DNA from: an uncultured Pontibacter sp.
GTDB lineage: Bacteria > Bacteroidota > Bacteroidia > Cytophagales > Hymenobacteraceae
Direction of reading: 5' to 3'
DNA length: 64,000 bases
NCBI GenBank assembly: GCA_947499125.1
Contig: CANMMP010000001.1
Span: forward strand, 124,001 to 188,000
Shown: piece after piece, positions 63,084 to 64,000 of the stretch
Layout: the number at the start of each line of letters is the position of its first letter
How positions within the stretch are numbered: the stretch's first letter is position 1
Program-made: the position numbers and the translations under genes
Notes under the pieces: generated by a model
The model's database searches: none
Seen by the model: the letters and a program-made list of their open reading frames with translations, nothing else
Told to the model about the DNA's origin: nothing

Positions 63084-64000
63084 CTACTTTTGAAACGCTC
63101 TTTCCCACAAAGCTACTAACTTTTGTGCTTCTGTTTCAAAAGCAATCTCTTTTGCCTGTTCAAATCTATTTAGTTTAGAGGCTCTGATAGATTCAATGTT
63201 TTCAATTATAAACCCAACTGTCCTTTTCAGAGCCCCAACAGTTTGCTCTGTTACAGCACCATCATCTTTATATCGCTCCATAAAAGCAAGCTGCGCTTTA
63301 GTATCAGTTGCAAGTATATAAAGCCCTGCTTGCTTGTAAGCAAATATTTTATTTGTTAGCGCTATATTTCTATTAAAATCAGCTGCCTCTAACTCTAAAG
63401 CCAACCCTATATCATAGTTAGATAACTCTTGATGTAGGTCCATTTGAGATAAAGGTGCTTTAATTACTACATAGTTTCGCCCAGTTAGATAAGCTTTAGC
63501 AAATTCTGGATTAAGATGACCTATAAGTGTGAGGTTCACTTTATCAGAAAAATGATCTAACGCAGGCAATAACAACTCTAGGCCGCGCCCTTGATTAATA
63601 TTTTGTGAAAACCATACCAGGTTGACCCTCTTTTTAGAAAATGTAGAAGATACTAGACTAAACTCCGAACTATAAAATGAGTTATTGACCGTAGTGACAG
63701 GGACTTTACAAAGCTTTTCAACTTCTTCAGCTATTAACGGGGAAGCTGCTGTTACATAATTAGCTTTCAAAAATAGCTTCTGCATTAAATATCTGCGTCG
63801 TTCTACTTCGTTAGCAGTATCTACTTTAATAACTTCGCCAGGGTGATAATCTTCCACATCAAATGCGAAAGGAACTTTTAATTTTTTTGAAATTTGAAAA
63901 GCAGGATAAAGTGCGCCAAGGTTATGTGCAACAATGAGATCAATGTTACAGCATAAATTCTTTAATTTTTTTACAAGGGAAAAACTCCTTTTATTAGAAG
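63084..64000 (-). CDS. Glycosyltransferase (GT-B), 5' part outside the window
   Basis: The frame remains open to the right edge (no stop between 63857 and 64000), so the gene starts beyond the window. The GTG at 63857 is not its start: upstream residues include IDLIVAHNLGALYPAFQIS and KVPFAFDVEDYHPGE, the typical end of a GT4 N-terminal domain. The donor domain shows LVWFSQNINQGRGLELLLPAL, LTNKIFAYKQAGLYILA and a late helix. Product probably over 350 aa. It is the first visible gene of the minus-strand cluster. Confidence 0.85.
   Translation of the reverse strand, partial: SNKRSFSLVKKLKNLCCNIDLIVAHNLGALYPAFQISKKLKVPFAFDVEDYHPGEVIKVDTANEVERRRYLMQKLFLKANYVTAASPLIAEEVEKLCKVPVTTVNNSFYSSEFSLVSSTFSKKRVNLVWFSQNINQGRGLELLLPALDHFSDKVNLTLIGHLNPEFAKAYLTGRNYVVIKAPLSQMDLHQELSNYDIGLALELEAADFNRNIALTNKIFAYKQAGLYILATDTKAQLAFMERYKDDGAVTEQTVGALKRTVGFIIENIESIRASKLNRFEQAKEIAFETEAQKLVALWERAFQK

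Noticed and set aside
63084..63857. Glycosyltransferase starting at GTG 63857
   Set aside because: The frame continues open to the window edge with recognisable glycosyltransferase residues, so this is an internal valine codon.

Overview
The window reads as chromosomal DNA of a Bacteroidota bacterium, most likely a Cytophagales/Hymenobacteraceae member close to Pontibacter. This is inferred from the gene set and signals, not from a database search. Supporting points are a type III glutamine synthetase, the long form of IspG with its central insertion, the miaB / sigma-54 activator / lptE / secG gene order, a DUF6728 micro-protein, a Bacteroidota 'putative porin', promoters of the TAnnTTTG (-7) type, and the absence of Shine-Dalgarno sequences before most starts. 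I see no prophage, insertion sequence, CRISPR array or plasmid functions.

Layout. 0-10 kb: end of a coiled-coil membrane protein, an SMUBP-2/Upf1-like helicase, slyD, an ACP phosphodiesterase-like gene, a stress-type flavin protein, a CrtA-like monooxygenase, a DUF1003 protein, a DsbA-family oxidoreductase and leuS. 10-17 kb: a MarR regulator, then a minus-strand block ispG > acyltransferase > DUF6728 > YjbR/MmcQ, and glnN. 17-31.6 kb: a sulfatase/LTA-synthase-like enzyme, mtaB, a lipidated OmpH/Skp protein, an FtsX/MacB-type permease, a secreted protein of uncertain function, miaE, a porin, lpxK, Nif3, a zinc-ribbon coiled-coil protein and a TPR protein. 31.6-40.4 kb: pabB, miaB, the sigma-54 activator overlapping lptE, an acidic TPR-like protein, secG and groES-groEL. 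40.5-55.2 kb: a lipoprotein, a POT peptide transporter, pckA, rsmE, a DUF4159 protein, smc, a second YjbR, PlsC-like, an outer-membrane barrel, a patatin, an MBL hydrolase and accA. 55.3-55.6 kb: two identical tRNA-Asp genes. 55.7-64 kb: a minus-strand surface-polysaccharide cluster (six glycosyltransferases, one acetyltransferase, one Wzy-like polymerase) running off the right edge.

How the genes fit together. Several concern the envelope: lpxK, lptE, secG, the Skp homologue, porin and barrel, DsbA, PlsC and the polysaccharide cluster. Three act on tRNA position 37 (mtaB, miaB, miaE). The rest are mostly core housekeeping.

The most unusual signal is not a gene. The hexamers ACTATA and AGTATA, with their complements, are very dense in both coding and intergenic DNA (about 10 per kb where counted, about 1 per kb expected). 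They drop to under 2 per kb in the distal polysaccharide genes (about 59-64 kb). Other points are locus-specific mirrored AT-rich repeats in at least six gene gaps, terminator-type hairpins touching or containing start codons, promoters placed so that mRNAs would be leaderless, and a hairpin directly behind each tRNA-Asp. I did not find a clearly new multi-gene system.
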